DNA of 33,643 nt from NCBI GenBank assembly GCA_031266335.1, contig JAISBF010000047.1:1-33643 (forward strand). Reading direction: 5' to 3'. Shown one piece after another: positions 25,608 through 33,643 of this stretch. The position numbers were made by a program, and so were the translations under genes. A model generated the notes under the pieces. It searched no databases. It saw nothing but the letters and a program-made list of their open reading frames with translations, and had not been told where the DNA came from. Position 1 is the stretch's first letter. Each line of letters opens with the position of its first letter. The stretch is from Verrucomicrobiales bacterium. GTDB taxonomy: Bacteria; Verrucomicrobiota; Verrucomicrobiia; Methylacidiphilales; JAAUTS01.

Positions 25608-26243
25608 ATGCACCAACTCATCGACAGCCTCATGCATCTCGACCGCCAGCTGGAAACCTACGCGCACCAGTACGGGGTGTGGATTTACGCCATCCTGTTC
25701 CTGATTGTGTTCTGCGAGACGGGACTGGTGGTGATGCCGTTCCTGCCGGGCGACTCCATGCTGTTCGCGGTCGGCGCGCTGGCGGCGGCGGGGGTGCTGC
25801 ACATCTGGGTCGCCGTGCCGCTGTTCGTGGTGGCCTCCTCGTGCGGGGATAATACCAACTATTGGATCGGTCGCTGGATCGGCCCGCGCGCGTTCCATTT
25901 TCCCAAGTCGCTGATCTTCAACCCGGCGTATTTGCAAAAAGCGCACCAGTTTTACCAACGTTACGGCTCGCGGATGATGGCGTTCAGCCGCTTCCTGCCG
26001 ATACTCCGCACCTTCGCGCCGTTCGCGGCGGGGGTGGCGGCGATGGACTACCGCAAGTTCCTGCTGTTCGACAGCATCGGCGCGCTGAGCTGGGGCAGTT
26101 CCATCACGCTGCTGGGCTACTGGTTCGGCAACCACGCGGTGGTGCGGAAAAATTTCTCGCTGGTGATCGTCGGCATCATCGTCATCTCGCTGCTGCCGGT
26201 GGGGATCGAGGCGTTGCGCGCGTGGCTGGCGCGCCGCCGCTGA
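25608..26243 (+). CDS. DedA-family membrane protein
   Basis: YAILFLIVFCETGLVVMPFLPGDSMLFAVGALA...GRWIGPRAF...FYQRYGSRMMAFSRFLPILRTFAPFAAGVAAMDYRKFLLFDSIGALSWG. Confidence 0.93.
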   Translation: MHQLIDSLMHLDRQLETYAHQYGVWIYAILFLIVFCETGLVVMPFLPGDSMLFAVGALAAAGVLHIWVAVPLFVVASSCGDNTNYWIGRWIGPRAFHFPKSLIFNPAYLQKAHQFYQRYGSRMMAFSRFLPILRTFAPFAAGVAAMDYRKFLLFDSIGALSWGSSITLLGYWFGNHAVVRKNFSLVIVGIIVISLLPVGIEALRAWLARRR

Positions 26244-26351
26244 CCGTGGTGGCGCCGCCGGCGCGGGCGGCGACCCGGCGCGCCGCCGCCGGGTTGAGGC
26301 GACGGAATAAATCTAGTGGCGTTAACGCGCCAAATCGGCTAACATACCGAC

Positions 26352-26909
26352 ATGTGGCAATTCTTTAGAAACCTCCTGATCGCGGCCGTGTTGATTGGCT
26401 TGGGCTGCGTGGTCTTCGCCAAATTCACCCAGCGGCTGCCGATTGACGCGCACCCGGATGAAAAGTTAAAGGACATGCTGTGGACGATTCTCGGCGTCGG
26501 GTTTCTCGCGGTGGGCGCGGCGGTGTTGCTGTGGCCGCTGGCGGGGACGGTGGGTTCTTACTTCGAGTCGTTGTTCGGCGGGGGCGGCGCGACGGCGGAC
26601 GCGCCGCCGATGTACAAGCTCGCGGCCTGGCTGGCGGAGCAGGGCCGGTACGGCGAAGCGCTGACGGAGTACCAGAAAATCACCAAGCGCAGCCGCCGCG
26701 CCACGGTGGCCTACGAGGGGCAGTTGTACGTGCTGATTCACGCCATGGGCATGGGCGCCGACCTGCCCGCCGTGCAGAAGTTGCTGGCCACCGCGCGCAA
26801 GCGGGTGCCGGCGGAGGAATTGCCGCACCTGGACTGGTTCTACGAGCAACTGTTGGCCAATAATCCCGAAGTCTGCGCCCACCCGCCGCGCGTCGCGGAA
26901 GTCGAGTGA
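26352..26909 (+). CDS. Hypothetical membrane protein with cytosolic TPR-like helical region
   Basis: Two TM segments then MYKLAAWLAEQGRYGEALTEYQKITKRSRR...; ordinary codon usage. Confidence 0.65.
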   Translation: MWQFFRNLLIAAVLIGLGCVVFAKFTQRLPIDAHPDEKLKDMLWTILGVGFLAVGAAVLLWPLAGTVGSYFESLFGGGGATADAPPMYKLAAWLAEQGRYGEALTEYQKITKRSRRATVAYEGQLYVLIHAMGMGADLPAVQKLLATARKRVPAEELPHLDWFYEQLLANNPEVCAHPPRVAEVE

Positions 26910-26918
26910 GGCAACGGG

Positions 26919-26951
26919 CCGCCGGCGGAAAGTTGCCGGCGGCGGCGTTTT
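26919..26951 (+). terminator. Rho-independent-type terminator
   Basis: CCGCCGGC-GGAAAGTT-GCCGGCGG followed by CGGCGTTTT. Confidence 0.55.
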
Positions 26952-26989
26952 CCGCTTTCCCCGCGCCGATTTTTTCCTAGCGTTAACCG

Positions 26990-28207
26990 ATGCAGATCCG
27001 TGCTTTTCAGGGCTGGCGCCCGCCCGTCGAACTGGCCGCCAAGGTCGCTTGCGTGCCGTATGATGTCATCAACAGCGCCGAGGCCGCGCAACTGGCCGCG
27101 GGCAATCCCGACAGTTTGCTGCATGTCATCCGACCGGAAATCGACCTGCCCGCCGGCACCGATTTGCACGCCCCGGCGGTCTATGCGCGGGCGGCGGCAA
27201 ATTTCCGGGACTTCCAGGCGCGCGGGGTGTTGCGCCGCGAGTCCGCGCCGGTGCTCTTCTTGTACCGACTCCGCCACGGCGCGCACGAGCAGACCGGCGT
27301 GACCGCGGTGTTCCACACCGATGACTACAACCGCGACATCATCAAGAAGCACGAGAAGACCCGCCGGGACAAGGAGGACGACCGCACGCGCATCACGCAC
27401 GAGTTGAGCGCGAATCCGGAGCCGGTGTTCCTGACCTACCGGGACGCGCCGGAGATTGACGCGCTGGTCGCCGCCACCGTCAGCGGCGCGCCGTTGTACG
27501 ACTTCACCGCGCCCGACGGCGTCCGGCACACCGTCTGGCGCGTCGCGGACAGCGAACCGTTCGTCCGCGCCTTCGCCACCGTGCCGCGCGGCTATGTCGC
27601 TGACGGTCATCACCGCAGCGCCAGCGCGGCGCGCGTCGGGCAAGAACGCCGGGCCGCCAACCCCGCGCACAGCGGCGCGGAGGATTACAACTGGTTCCTC
27701 GCCACGATTTTCCCCGCCTCGCAACTGCAAGTGCTGCCCTATAATCGCGTGGTGGCTGATTTGCACGGGCTGACGGTCAACGAGTTCCTCGCCGCGGTGG
27801 GCCGCCGCTTCACCGTCAGCGCCAACGCCGCGCCGGCGCCGACCGCGCCCGCGCACGTGAGCATGTATCTCAACGGCCAGTGGCACGGGTTGAGTTGGAC
27901 GCCGGACGCCGCCGCCGACCCGGTGGCGCGCCTCGATGTCAGCGTGTTGCAAAACCGACTGCTCGCCCCCGTGCTCGGCATTGACGACCCGCGCGCCAGT
28001 CAGCGCATCGACTTTGTCGGCGGCAGTCGCGGCACCGACGAGTTGGCGCGGCGGGTGGACGGCGGCGCGGCGGCGGTGGCGTTTTCAATGTTCCCGGTGA
28101 CGGTGCGGCAGTTGATGGACATCGCCGACGCGGGCCAAATCATGCCGCCGAAGAGCACCTGGTTTGAGCCGAAGTTGCGTTCGGGGCTGTTCGTGCATAC
28201 CTTTTAA
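26990..28207 (+). CDS. DUF1015 family protein
   Basis: MQIRAFQGWRPP...VACVPYDVINSAEAAQLAAGNPDSLLHVIRPEIDLP...NRDIIKKHEKTRRDKEDDRTRITHELSANPEPVFLTYRD...GYVADGHHRSASA. Confidence 0.92.
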   Translation: MQIRAFQGWRPPVELAAKVACVPYDVINSAEAAQLAAGNPDSLLHVIRPEIDLPAGTDLHAPAVYARAAANFRDFQARGVLRRESAPVLFLYRLRHGAHEQTGVTAVFHTDDYNRDIIKKHEKTRRDKEDDRTRITHELSANPEPVFLTYRDAPEIDALVAATVSGAPLYDFTAPDGVRHTVWRVADSEPFVRAFATVPRGYVADGHHRSASAARVGQERRAANPAHSGAEDYNWFLATIFPASQLQVLPYNRVVADLHGLTVNEFLAAVGRRFTVSANAAPAPTAPAHVSMYLNGQWHGLSWTPDAAADPVARLDVSVLQNRLLAPVLGIDDPRASQRIDFVGGSRGTDELARRVDGGAAAVAFSMFPVTVRQLMDIADAGQIMPPKSTWFEPKLRSGLFVHTF

Positions 28208-28212
28208 AATTC

Positions 28213-28328
28213 ACCGCGGAGACGCGGAGGCGCGGAGAGCGCGTTGTTACTGCTTTTTATTCACCACGAAGTCACTAAGGCACGAAGGATTTTTGTTTGT
28301 TAACCTTCGTGCCTTGGTGTCTTGGTGG
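28213..28328. repeat. Inverted repeat, family II (HxGDAEARR / ARRHEG type), copy 1
   Basis: TTCACCGCGGAGACGCGGAGGCGCGGAG; then CACCACGAAGTCACTAAGGCACGAAGG...CCTTCGTGCCTTGGTGTCTTGGTGG. Confidence 0.85.
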
Positions 28329-28329
28329 T

Positions 28330-28623
28330 GCAAATGCTTTTGCCACTTCTGACGTGTCGGAACCCAGCAATGCAAATGCTTTTGCCACCTCCGACATGTC
28401 GGAACCCATAAATGCAAATGCTTTTGCCACCTTCGACACGTCGGAACCCATAAATGCAAATGCTTTTGCCACCTTCGACACGTCGGAACCCATAAATGCA
28501 AATGCTTTTGCCACCTTCGACACGGCGGAACCCATGAAAGCAAATGCTTTTGCCACCTTGACACCGGTAAAGGTCATAAAAGCAAATGCTTTTGCCACCT
28601 TGACACGGCGAGGGACGGGAAAA
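28330..28623 (+). repeat. Tandem array D: 7 units of 42 bp
   Basis: Invariant GCAAATGCTTTTGCCAC at 28330, 28372, 28414, 28456, 28498, 28540 and 28582, each followed by a 25-nt semi-variable part such as CTTCGACACGTCGGAACCCATAAAT. Confidence 0.96.
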
Positions 28624-28631
28624 TGACTGTT

Positions 28632-28760
28632 TTATTCACCACCAAGTCACGAAGGCACGAAGTTTTTTAAAAATAAGTGCCGCTCTCCGCGTCTCCGCGC
28701 CTCTGCGGTTAAAAAAACTGCCGCCCTTTGTGCCTTAGTGTCTTCGTGGTGAATAAAACG
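28632..28760. repeat. Nested inverted repeat, family II, copy 2
   Basis: TATTCACCACCAAGTCACGAAGGCACGAAG...CGCTCTCCGCGTCTCCGCGCCTCTGCGGTT...CTTTGTGCCTTAGTGTCTTCGTGGTGAATA. Confidence 0.85.
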
Positions 28761-28786
28761 GTCTCCCCCCGAAGCGCGGCGCCGTG

Positions 28787-29860
28787 TTATCCCCGCCGCG
28801 CGGCCAGGGTCAGCGCCCGTTCGCGCAGGGATTTGACGCGGGCGTTGACCTCGTCGAAGCGCGCGGCGTCGAAGGCGGCCGGGATGCGGGGCAGGTGTTG
28901 TTTGAAGGCGGCCAACGCGGTCAGCGCCGGGCGTAACTCGGCGGCGGACATGAGCGCCAGCGTGTCGTGGGCGAGTTCGGCGCAGGCGGGGTTGTGGCAG
29001 AACATGACCAGGTGCGCGCCGGCGGCGATGGCCTGTCGCGTCGCGCGCCGCGCGCCGTAACGGGTGGCGACGGCGCCCATCTCCAGGTCGTCGGTCATGA
29101 CCAGGCCGCGGTAGCCGAGTTGGTTGATTAACAATTCGCGGATAATCGGCGCGGACAGTGACGCGGGCACCGGCTCCGGGTGCCACGCGGGGAAGTGGGC
29201 GTGGCCGACCATGAAGGCATCGGCGCGGCCGGTGAAGGCGCGGAAGGCGCGCAGTTCCTCGGCGTCGAGTTGCGCGCGCGCGCGGTCCACGCGCGGCAGC
29301 TCGCCGTGCGGGTCGCGGGCGCAGTGGGTGTAGCCGGGGAAGTGTTTGACGGTGCCGCGGACGCCGTGTGCTTGCAAGGCGTCGAGGAACAGGCCGGCGT
29401 TGGCGATGACTTCGTCCGGCGTGGCGCCGTAGCAGCGGTCGCGCAGGGAGTTGTCCGCCGTAGCGCCGGCGGTGGGCGCGTAGTCCACGACCGGGGCGAG
29501 GTCGAGGTTGATGCCGAACAGCGCGAGCAGTTGCCCGGTCAGGGCGCCGTGCTCGCGGATGAGGTCGGCGTCGGCGGCCCGGCACAGTTGCGCCGCGGAG
29601 GGCGGTTCCGCGCCGATGAGTTTCAGCCGCGAGACGCGCCCGCCTTCCTGGTCGATGGTGACGATGGGGGTGGTGTCGCTGAGCGCGTACAGTTCGGCGA
29701 TGAGGTCGAACAATTGCCGCGGCGCGGCGAGGTTGCGGCCGAAGAGGATGAAGCCGCCGGGTTGGAGGCGCCGGATCAGCGCGCGGGTGCCGGCGGTCAG
29801 GGCGGGGCCGGGCACGCCCATGAGGATGGGCTGGCCGTGGGGTTGGCGGGGCGGGTGCAT
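28787..29860 (-). CDS. nagZ: Beta-N-acetylhexosaminidase, GH3 family
   Basis: GFILFGRNLAAPRQL...VTIDQEGGRVSRL...INLDLAPVVDYAPTAG...GTVKHFPGYTHCARDPHGELPRVD...VMTDDLEMGAV. Confidence 0.93.
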   Translation of the reverse strand: MHPPRQPHGQPILMGVPGPALTAGTRALIRRLQPGGFILFGRNLAAPRQLFDLIAELYALSDTTPIVTIDQEGGRVSRLKLIGAEPPSAAQLCRAADADLIREHGALTGQLLALFGINLDLAPVVDYAPTAGATADNSLRDRCYGATPDEVIANAGLFLDALQAHGVRGTVKHFPGYTHCARDPHGELPRVDRARAQLDAEELRAFRAFTGRADAFMVGHAHFPAWHPEPVPASLSAPIIRELLINQLGYRGLVMTDDLEMGAVATRYGARRATRQAIAAGAHLVMFCHNPACAELAHDTLALMSAAELRPALTALAAFKQHLPRIPAAFDAARFDEVNARVKSLRERALTLAARRG

Positions 29861-29926
29861 GGGCGGTCAGCGTAGGGGAATTTCCCCGCTTTACAAGTCC
29901 GGTGAAGGCGATAGATAATAACGGCG

Positions 29927-30286
29927 ATGTTTCAGATTATTTTCACCCCGGTCAGCTCGGCGGAGATGAGCGCTTTGCCGAAGGCGCTGCAATTGGAGAT
30001 TCTCAGTGAGTTCCAGGTGTTGACGCCGGATTTCGTGCAGGATAATCCGGAAAAGTTCGGGCTGGTGCGCGACGGGCAGCGGGTCTTGTACCGTTATCGG
30101 ACGCGGGAGTACCGGATTTATTTTGTGAAGACTGACCAGGGGCTGGCCATCCAGCGGGTGTTGCATAAGAACTCGCTGAAGGATTTCCTGTTCCGCTCCA
30201 AATTGCCGGTGTCCGAGGACGAGGAGTTGCAAGGCAATCCGGCGTTTTGGGCGCTGATTGATTCCGCGAAAAAGAAATCGGACTGA
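29927..30286 (+). CDS. RelE/ParE-like small protein, no visible antitoxin partner
   Basis: MFQIIFTPVSSAEMSALPKALQLEILSEFQVL...LVRDGQRVLYRYRTREYRIYFVKTDQGLAIQRVLHKNSLKDFLFRS, RelE-fold-like pattern. Confidence 0.45.
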   Translation: MFQIIFTPVSSAEMSALPKALQLEILSEFQVLTPDFVQDNPEKFGLVRDGQRVLYRYRTREYRIYFVKTDQGLAIQRVLHKNSLKDFLFRSKLPVSEDEELQGNPAFWALIDSAKKKSD

Positions 30287-31277
30287 GAACCGGGCGCGTT
30301 TTCTGAAATTCTTCCTTCCTACCCGCTGGCGGCGCTGGGCCGGGCGTTTGGCCGGGGGCTGGCCGGCGCTGGTCCGGTCCGGCCGGGCGACGCTTACGCC
30401 GCGCGCGCTGCTGGTGTGGGGCGGCTCGGTGTTGTTGCACGCGCTGCTGGTGGCAGGGTTGTGCCGCGTGGTGGTGTTTTCCGGCGTGTATCCGGGCGGC
30501 GCGCGCGGGCTGGCGGTGAGGGACGCGGCGTTTCAACCGTATGAGGGTCGCTTTGGGGTGGAGGAGCGCGGGGGGCAGAAGTTGTACCAGGTGTCCACGC
30601 GGTTGGCGCCCGCCGTGGCGCCGGTCGGCCGCGGGACGGCAATCGCCGCCGGCACCACCGGCCAGTCGGCAGGCAACACGCCGGAACGACCGCGCCCGAC
30701 GCCGGCCAAGGCTGCCGTCGTCAAACGGGTGGCGGGGCAGAATTCGTTTTTCGGGTTGCGGGCGACGGGGCGGGTGGTGGTGTTTGTCGTTGATGTGTCC
30801 GGCAGCATGTATGAAAAGACCGGCACGGCCACCCGCATGGCGCGGGTGTTTCACGAACTGGAGCAAACCGTCTGGTCGCTGGGCGCCGAGCAGCAATTCA
30901 ACATCGTGTTGTTCGCCACCCGGGCGGTGCCGCTGGCGCCGGCGCCGCTGCCGGCCACCGCGGAGCATCAGCGGCGGGCGGCGGAGTTCCTGGCCGGCGA
31001 GGTGGATTGCGGCGGCACCACCAACCTGGGCGCCGGGCTGGCGCTGGCGCTGACGATGCGGCCGGACCTGCTGATCCTGTTGACTGACGGTGAGGCGGAT
31101 AGTTCGCCGGCGTCCATCGAGTCGCAGGTCGAGCTGCTGCGCAAGCGGTTTTGCCCGGCGGTGCGGATTTGCGCGGTGGGTTTTTACCTGGCGCCGGACA
31201 GCGCGCCGGAGCGTCTGCTGCGGAGTCTGAGCGGGAGCACGCACGGTGAGTATGTGCGCTTGCAAAAGCAACCTTGA
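30258..31277 (+). CDS. von Willebrand factor A domain protein (start uncertain)
   Basis: VVVFVVDVSGSMYEKTGTATRMARVFHELEQTVWSLGAEQQFNIVLFA...GGTTNLGAGLALALTMRPDLLILLTDGEAD; MIDAS DxSGS. Confidence 0.8.
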   Translation: MIPRKRNRTENRARFLKFFLPTRWRRWAGRLAGGWPALVRSGRATLTPRALLVWGGSVLLHALLVAGLCRVVVFSGVYPGGARGLAVRDAAFQPYEGRFGVEERGGQKLYQVSTRLAPAVAPVGRGTAIAAGTTGQSAGNTPERPRPTPAKAAVVKRVAGQNSFFGLRATGRVVVFVVDVSGSMYEKTGTATRMARVFHELEQTVWSLGAEQQFNIVLFATRAVPLAPAPLPATAEHQRRAAEFLAGEVDCGGTTNLGAGLALALTMRPDLLILLTDGEADSSPASIESQVELLRKRFCPAVRICAVGFYLAPDSAPERLLRSLSGSTHGEYVRLQKQP

Positions 31278-31364
31278 ACCGCGCCGCCGCCGCGGCGCTG
31301 CGGTAACTCCGCCAAGTTCTCTTGGTAAAGCAGGGTTTTTCGGCTAAACTGTTGCTTCGTCCGC

Positions 31365-33146
31365 GTGGCCACCACCGCGTGGCCGCTGACCATGAACTTG
31401 TACCGTCGCATTATCGCCTATTACCGGCCGTTCACCGGCGGGGTGTTGCTGGCGCTGACGCTGCTGGTGCTGTCCATCGGCCTGAATGTCCTGAAGCCTT
31501 GGCCGGTGAAATTCGTCATTGACGGCGTGCTGGGCGGTCACGCGGCGAGTTATTCGTTCTTTGACGGCGCGCTGGATTTCGGCGCCTCGCTGCTGGCGTC
31601 GGTGCTGGCGCTGGTGGTCATTTACGTGGGCTGGGGCGTGCTGAACATGCTCGGCAGTTACTGGTTCATCGCCATCGGCCTGCGCGCGTTGCTGCGGCTG
31701 CGCACGGAATTGTACGCCTGCCTGCAAAGCCTGCCGCTGCGCTATCACGACAACAAGCGGAGCGGCGACAGCATTTACCGCGTGGCCTACGACAGCCAGT
31801 CGATTCAGACTTTTTTCAACAAAGGCTTCGCCACCGTCGTCAGCTCCGCGCTGACGCTGGCGGGCATGTTCGCGATCATGTTCCACATGAACGTCAAGCT
31901 CAGCCTGCTGGCGCTGCTGGTGGTGCCGTTCCTGTTGCTCACCATCAGCGTCTTCGCCGCGCGCATCCGGCGGGAGACAGCGCGGTTGCAGCAGGAGGAG
32001 AGCGAGGTGTTGTCGCGGGCGACGGAAGGGTTGAACACCATCCGCATCGTACACGCCTTCGGGCGGGAGGATTACGAGGTCGGCAAGTTCGAGGAAGATT
32101 GCCGGCAATCCATGAACGCCAACCGCCGGCTCACCCGCACCAGCGTGGTGAGCACCATGGCGGTGGGCGCGGTCACGGCGCTGGGCCTGGCGCTGTTGTT
32201 GTATTTCGGCGCCAGGGAAGTGCAGGCGGCGCGCATGGAAATCGGCGACCTGTGGATTTTCATGAGTTACTTGCTGATGCTGTACCAGCCGCTCGAACAA
32301 CTCAGCTACACCGCCTGGTCGCTGGAAGGCGCGGCGGCCGGCGCGCAACGGGTGTTCGAGGTGCTCGACGCTGACAATGAGGTGCGGGACCTGCCGCGCG
32401 CCGCGCCGCTCACCGTCAGCGGCGGGAAAATCGAGTTTCAACACGTGACGTTCGGCTACACCCCCGACCGGAAAATCCTGCAAGACCTGACGCTGACGGT
32501 GGCACCGGGCCAGACCGTGGCCATCGTCGGCGGCACCGGCGCGGGCAAGACCACGATTTTATCGTTAGTGACGCGGTTTTACGACCCGCTGGCCGGGCGG
32601 GTGTTGATTGACGGCCAGGACCTCCGGACGGTGAAAAAAAATTCCCTGCGCAACCGGATTTCGATGGTCTTGCAGGAAACCCTGCTGCTCAACAACAGCG
32701 TGGCGGAGAACATCGCCTACGGCTGTCCCGGCGCCACCATGCCGCAAGTCATCGCCGCCGCCCAGGCCGCGCAAGCCCACGAATTCATCGCGCAACTGCC
32801 GCAAGGTTACGACACCCAGGTCGGCGAGCGGGGCGTCAGGCTCAGCGGCGGCCAGCGTCAGCGCATCGGCATCGCCCGCGCCTTCCTGCGCCACAGCCCG
32901 ATTCTGCTGCTCGACGAACCCACCAGCGCGCTTGATTTGCAAACCGAGGCGGCGCTGATGGTGACCCTGAAATCATTGATGCAACGCCCCACCACGCTGA
33001 TCGTGACCCACCGCCTCGCCACCATCCATGACGTTGACCGGATTCACGTCATGGCGCACGGCCGGGTAGTGGAAAGCGGCACCGGCCCCGAACTCCTCGC
33101 CCAAGGCGGAGTGTACGCCAAGCTGTGGACCGCGCGCGCCACTTAA
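31365..33146 (+). CDS. ABC transporter ATP-binding/permease protein (MsbA-like exporter)
   Basis: TM domain plus VAIVGGTGAGKTTILSLVTRFYDPLAGRVLIDGQDLR, LSGGQRQRIGIARAFLRHSPILLLDEPTSALD, VTHRL. Confidence 0.94.
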   Translation: MATTAWPLTMNLYRRIIAYYRPFTGGVLLALTLLVLSIGLNVLKPWPVKFVIDGVLGGHAASYSFFDGALDFGASLLASVLALVVIYVGWGVLNMLGSYWFIAIGLRALLRLRTELYACLQSLPLRYHDNKRSGDSIYRVAYDSQSIQTFFNKGFATVVSSALTLAGMFAIMFHMNVKLSLLALLVVPFLLLTISVFAARIRRETARLQQEESEVLSRATEGLNTIRIVHAFGREDYEVGKFEEDCRQSMNANRRLTRTSVVSTMAVGAVTALGLALLLYFGAREVQAARMEIGDLWIFMSYLLMLYQPLEQLSYTAWSLEGAAAGAQRVFEVLDADNEVRDLPRAAPLTVSGGKIEFQHVTFGYTPDRKILQDLTLTVAPGQTVAIVGGTGAGKTTILSLVTRFYDPLAGRVLIDGQDLRTVKKNSLRNRISMVLQETLLLNNSVAENIAYGCPGATMPQVIAAAQAAQAHEFIAQLPQGYDTQVGERGVRLSGGQRQRIGIARAFLRHSPILLLDEPTSALDLQTEAALMVTLKSLMQRPTTLIVTHRLATIHDVDRIHVMAHGRVVESGTGPELLAQGGVYAKLWTARAT

Positions 33147-33244
33147 AAACTTTTAAACTTCCCCCTTGACACTCTCCAACAACGCATTAATTTACGCCCC
33201 ATGATTATCGAGCTTGACAACGTGGCAGCCGGGCGGGTAGAGTA

Positions 33245-33278
33245 CCCTCGCTCCCTCGCTCCCTCGCTCCCTCGCTCT
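33245..33278. repeat. 8-bp microsatellite (CCCTCGCT)x4
   Basis: CCCTCGCTCCCTCGCTCCCTCGCTCCCTCGCTC read directly. Confidence 0.9.
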
Positions 33279-33363
33279 TGAGTTAAATTTCCGGCCAAAG
33301 TTTACCCGCTTCATTCCCCATGCGGCTGTCAACCCCCGTCACGGATTGACCAAATCCACCAAC

Positions 33364-33426
33364 AGAGAGGTCTTCTCCGTCGTCAGAGAAGACGTCTCTG
33401 TTAACAGAGAAGACCTCTCTGAACCC
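33364..33426 (+). repeat. Tandem array E: 3 units of 21 bp, homologous to array B
   Basis: AGAGAGGTCTTCTCCGTCGTC / AGAGAAGACGTCTCTGTTAAC / AGAGAAGACCTCTCTGAACCC. Confidence 0.93.
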
Positions 33427-33478
33427 GTTTTTACCCCTTTCAACCCCATATCAACCAACAACTAAAGGAATCCAACCA

Positions 33479-33643
33479 TGTCCACCCAATTCATTAAATC
33501 CCTCACCCGCAACTACTTGCCTGCCAACGAAGACCAAGCCTTCCTCTGGCTCCTCAACTTCAAGACCGAGTTGCCGCGCTTCTCCAACATCTACAAACTC
33601 GACCCCGACCTCATCCAGCAACTCTCTTTTTCCACCACCGTTT
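33479..33643 (+). CDS. Hypothetical protein, 5' part only (truncated by window end)
   Basis: MSTQFIKSLTRNYLPANEDQAFLWLLNFKTELPRFSNIYKLDPDLIQQLSFSTTV, open to window end; ATG preceded by AAAGGAATCCAACC. Confidence 0.75.

Noticed and set aside
28330-28623. Array D as a CRISPR array
   Set aside because: Units are contiguous and the supposed spacers are nearly identical between units; no unique 25-40 nt spacers and no cas genes in the window.
28297-28626. ORF MLTFVPWCLGGANAFATSDVSEP... as a real repeat protein
   Set aside because: It runs through family II repeat and array D, with no leader or plausible RBS seen, and other frames are equally open.
29927-30286. Complete RelE-type toxin-antitoxin system
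   Set aside because: No small antitoxin ORF adjacent; flanked by nagZ and a VWA gene. Only a RelE-like fold is suggested.
1-33643. tRNA, rRNA, prophage or insertion sequence genes
   Set aside because: None recognised by eye; no transposase, integrase or phage structural genes among the ORFs. A tRNAscan/Infernal run would be needed to exclude small RNAs.

Overview
The window looks like a GC-rich bacterial chromosome segment. The PEP-CTERM protein, DUF6261 protein and repeat-filled intergenic gaps suggest a Verrucomicrobiota-like lineage (inference). I see about 26 plausible genes, mostly housekeeping: purL 3' end, topB-dprA, mgtA with a PTS-EIIA-like partner, sulP, ychF, a PEP-CTERM surface protein, a Spy/CpxP-like protein, a sigma-70 factor, coaD-yceD-rpmF-plsX-fabH, a YugP-like protease, a NhaD-like antiporter, recF, dedA, a DUF1015 protein, nagZ, a RelE/ParE-like protein, a VWA protein, an MsbA-like ABC exporter and the start of a small unknown protein. 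The unusual content lies mostly between genes. (1) Four tandem arrays have 21- or 42-bp units with internal palindromes. Three of them end about 53-55 bp upstream of a start codon, two of these before short uncharacterised genes. (2) A family of paired inverted ~50-nt elements occurs at six loci, with compensatory changes in the small hairpins. (3) Long nested inverted repeats abut stop codons. (4) A C11 tract lies in the likely signal-peptide coding region of the PEP-CTERM protein; by hand translation, C10 restores an ATG-started frame with a good signal peptide, a strong phase-variation candidate. (5) The octamer GCTGACGG is over-represented, used in all three reading frames. All calls come from reading the sequence and the ORF track; no database search was run.
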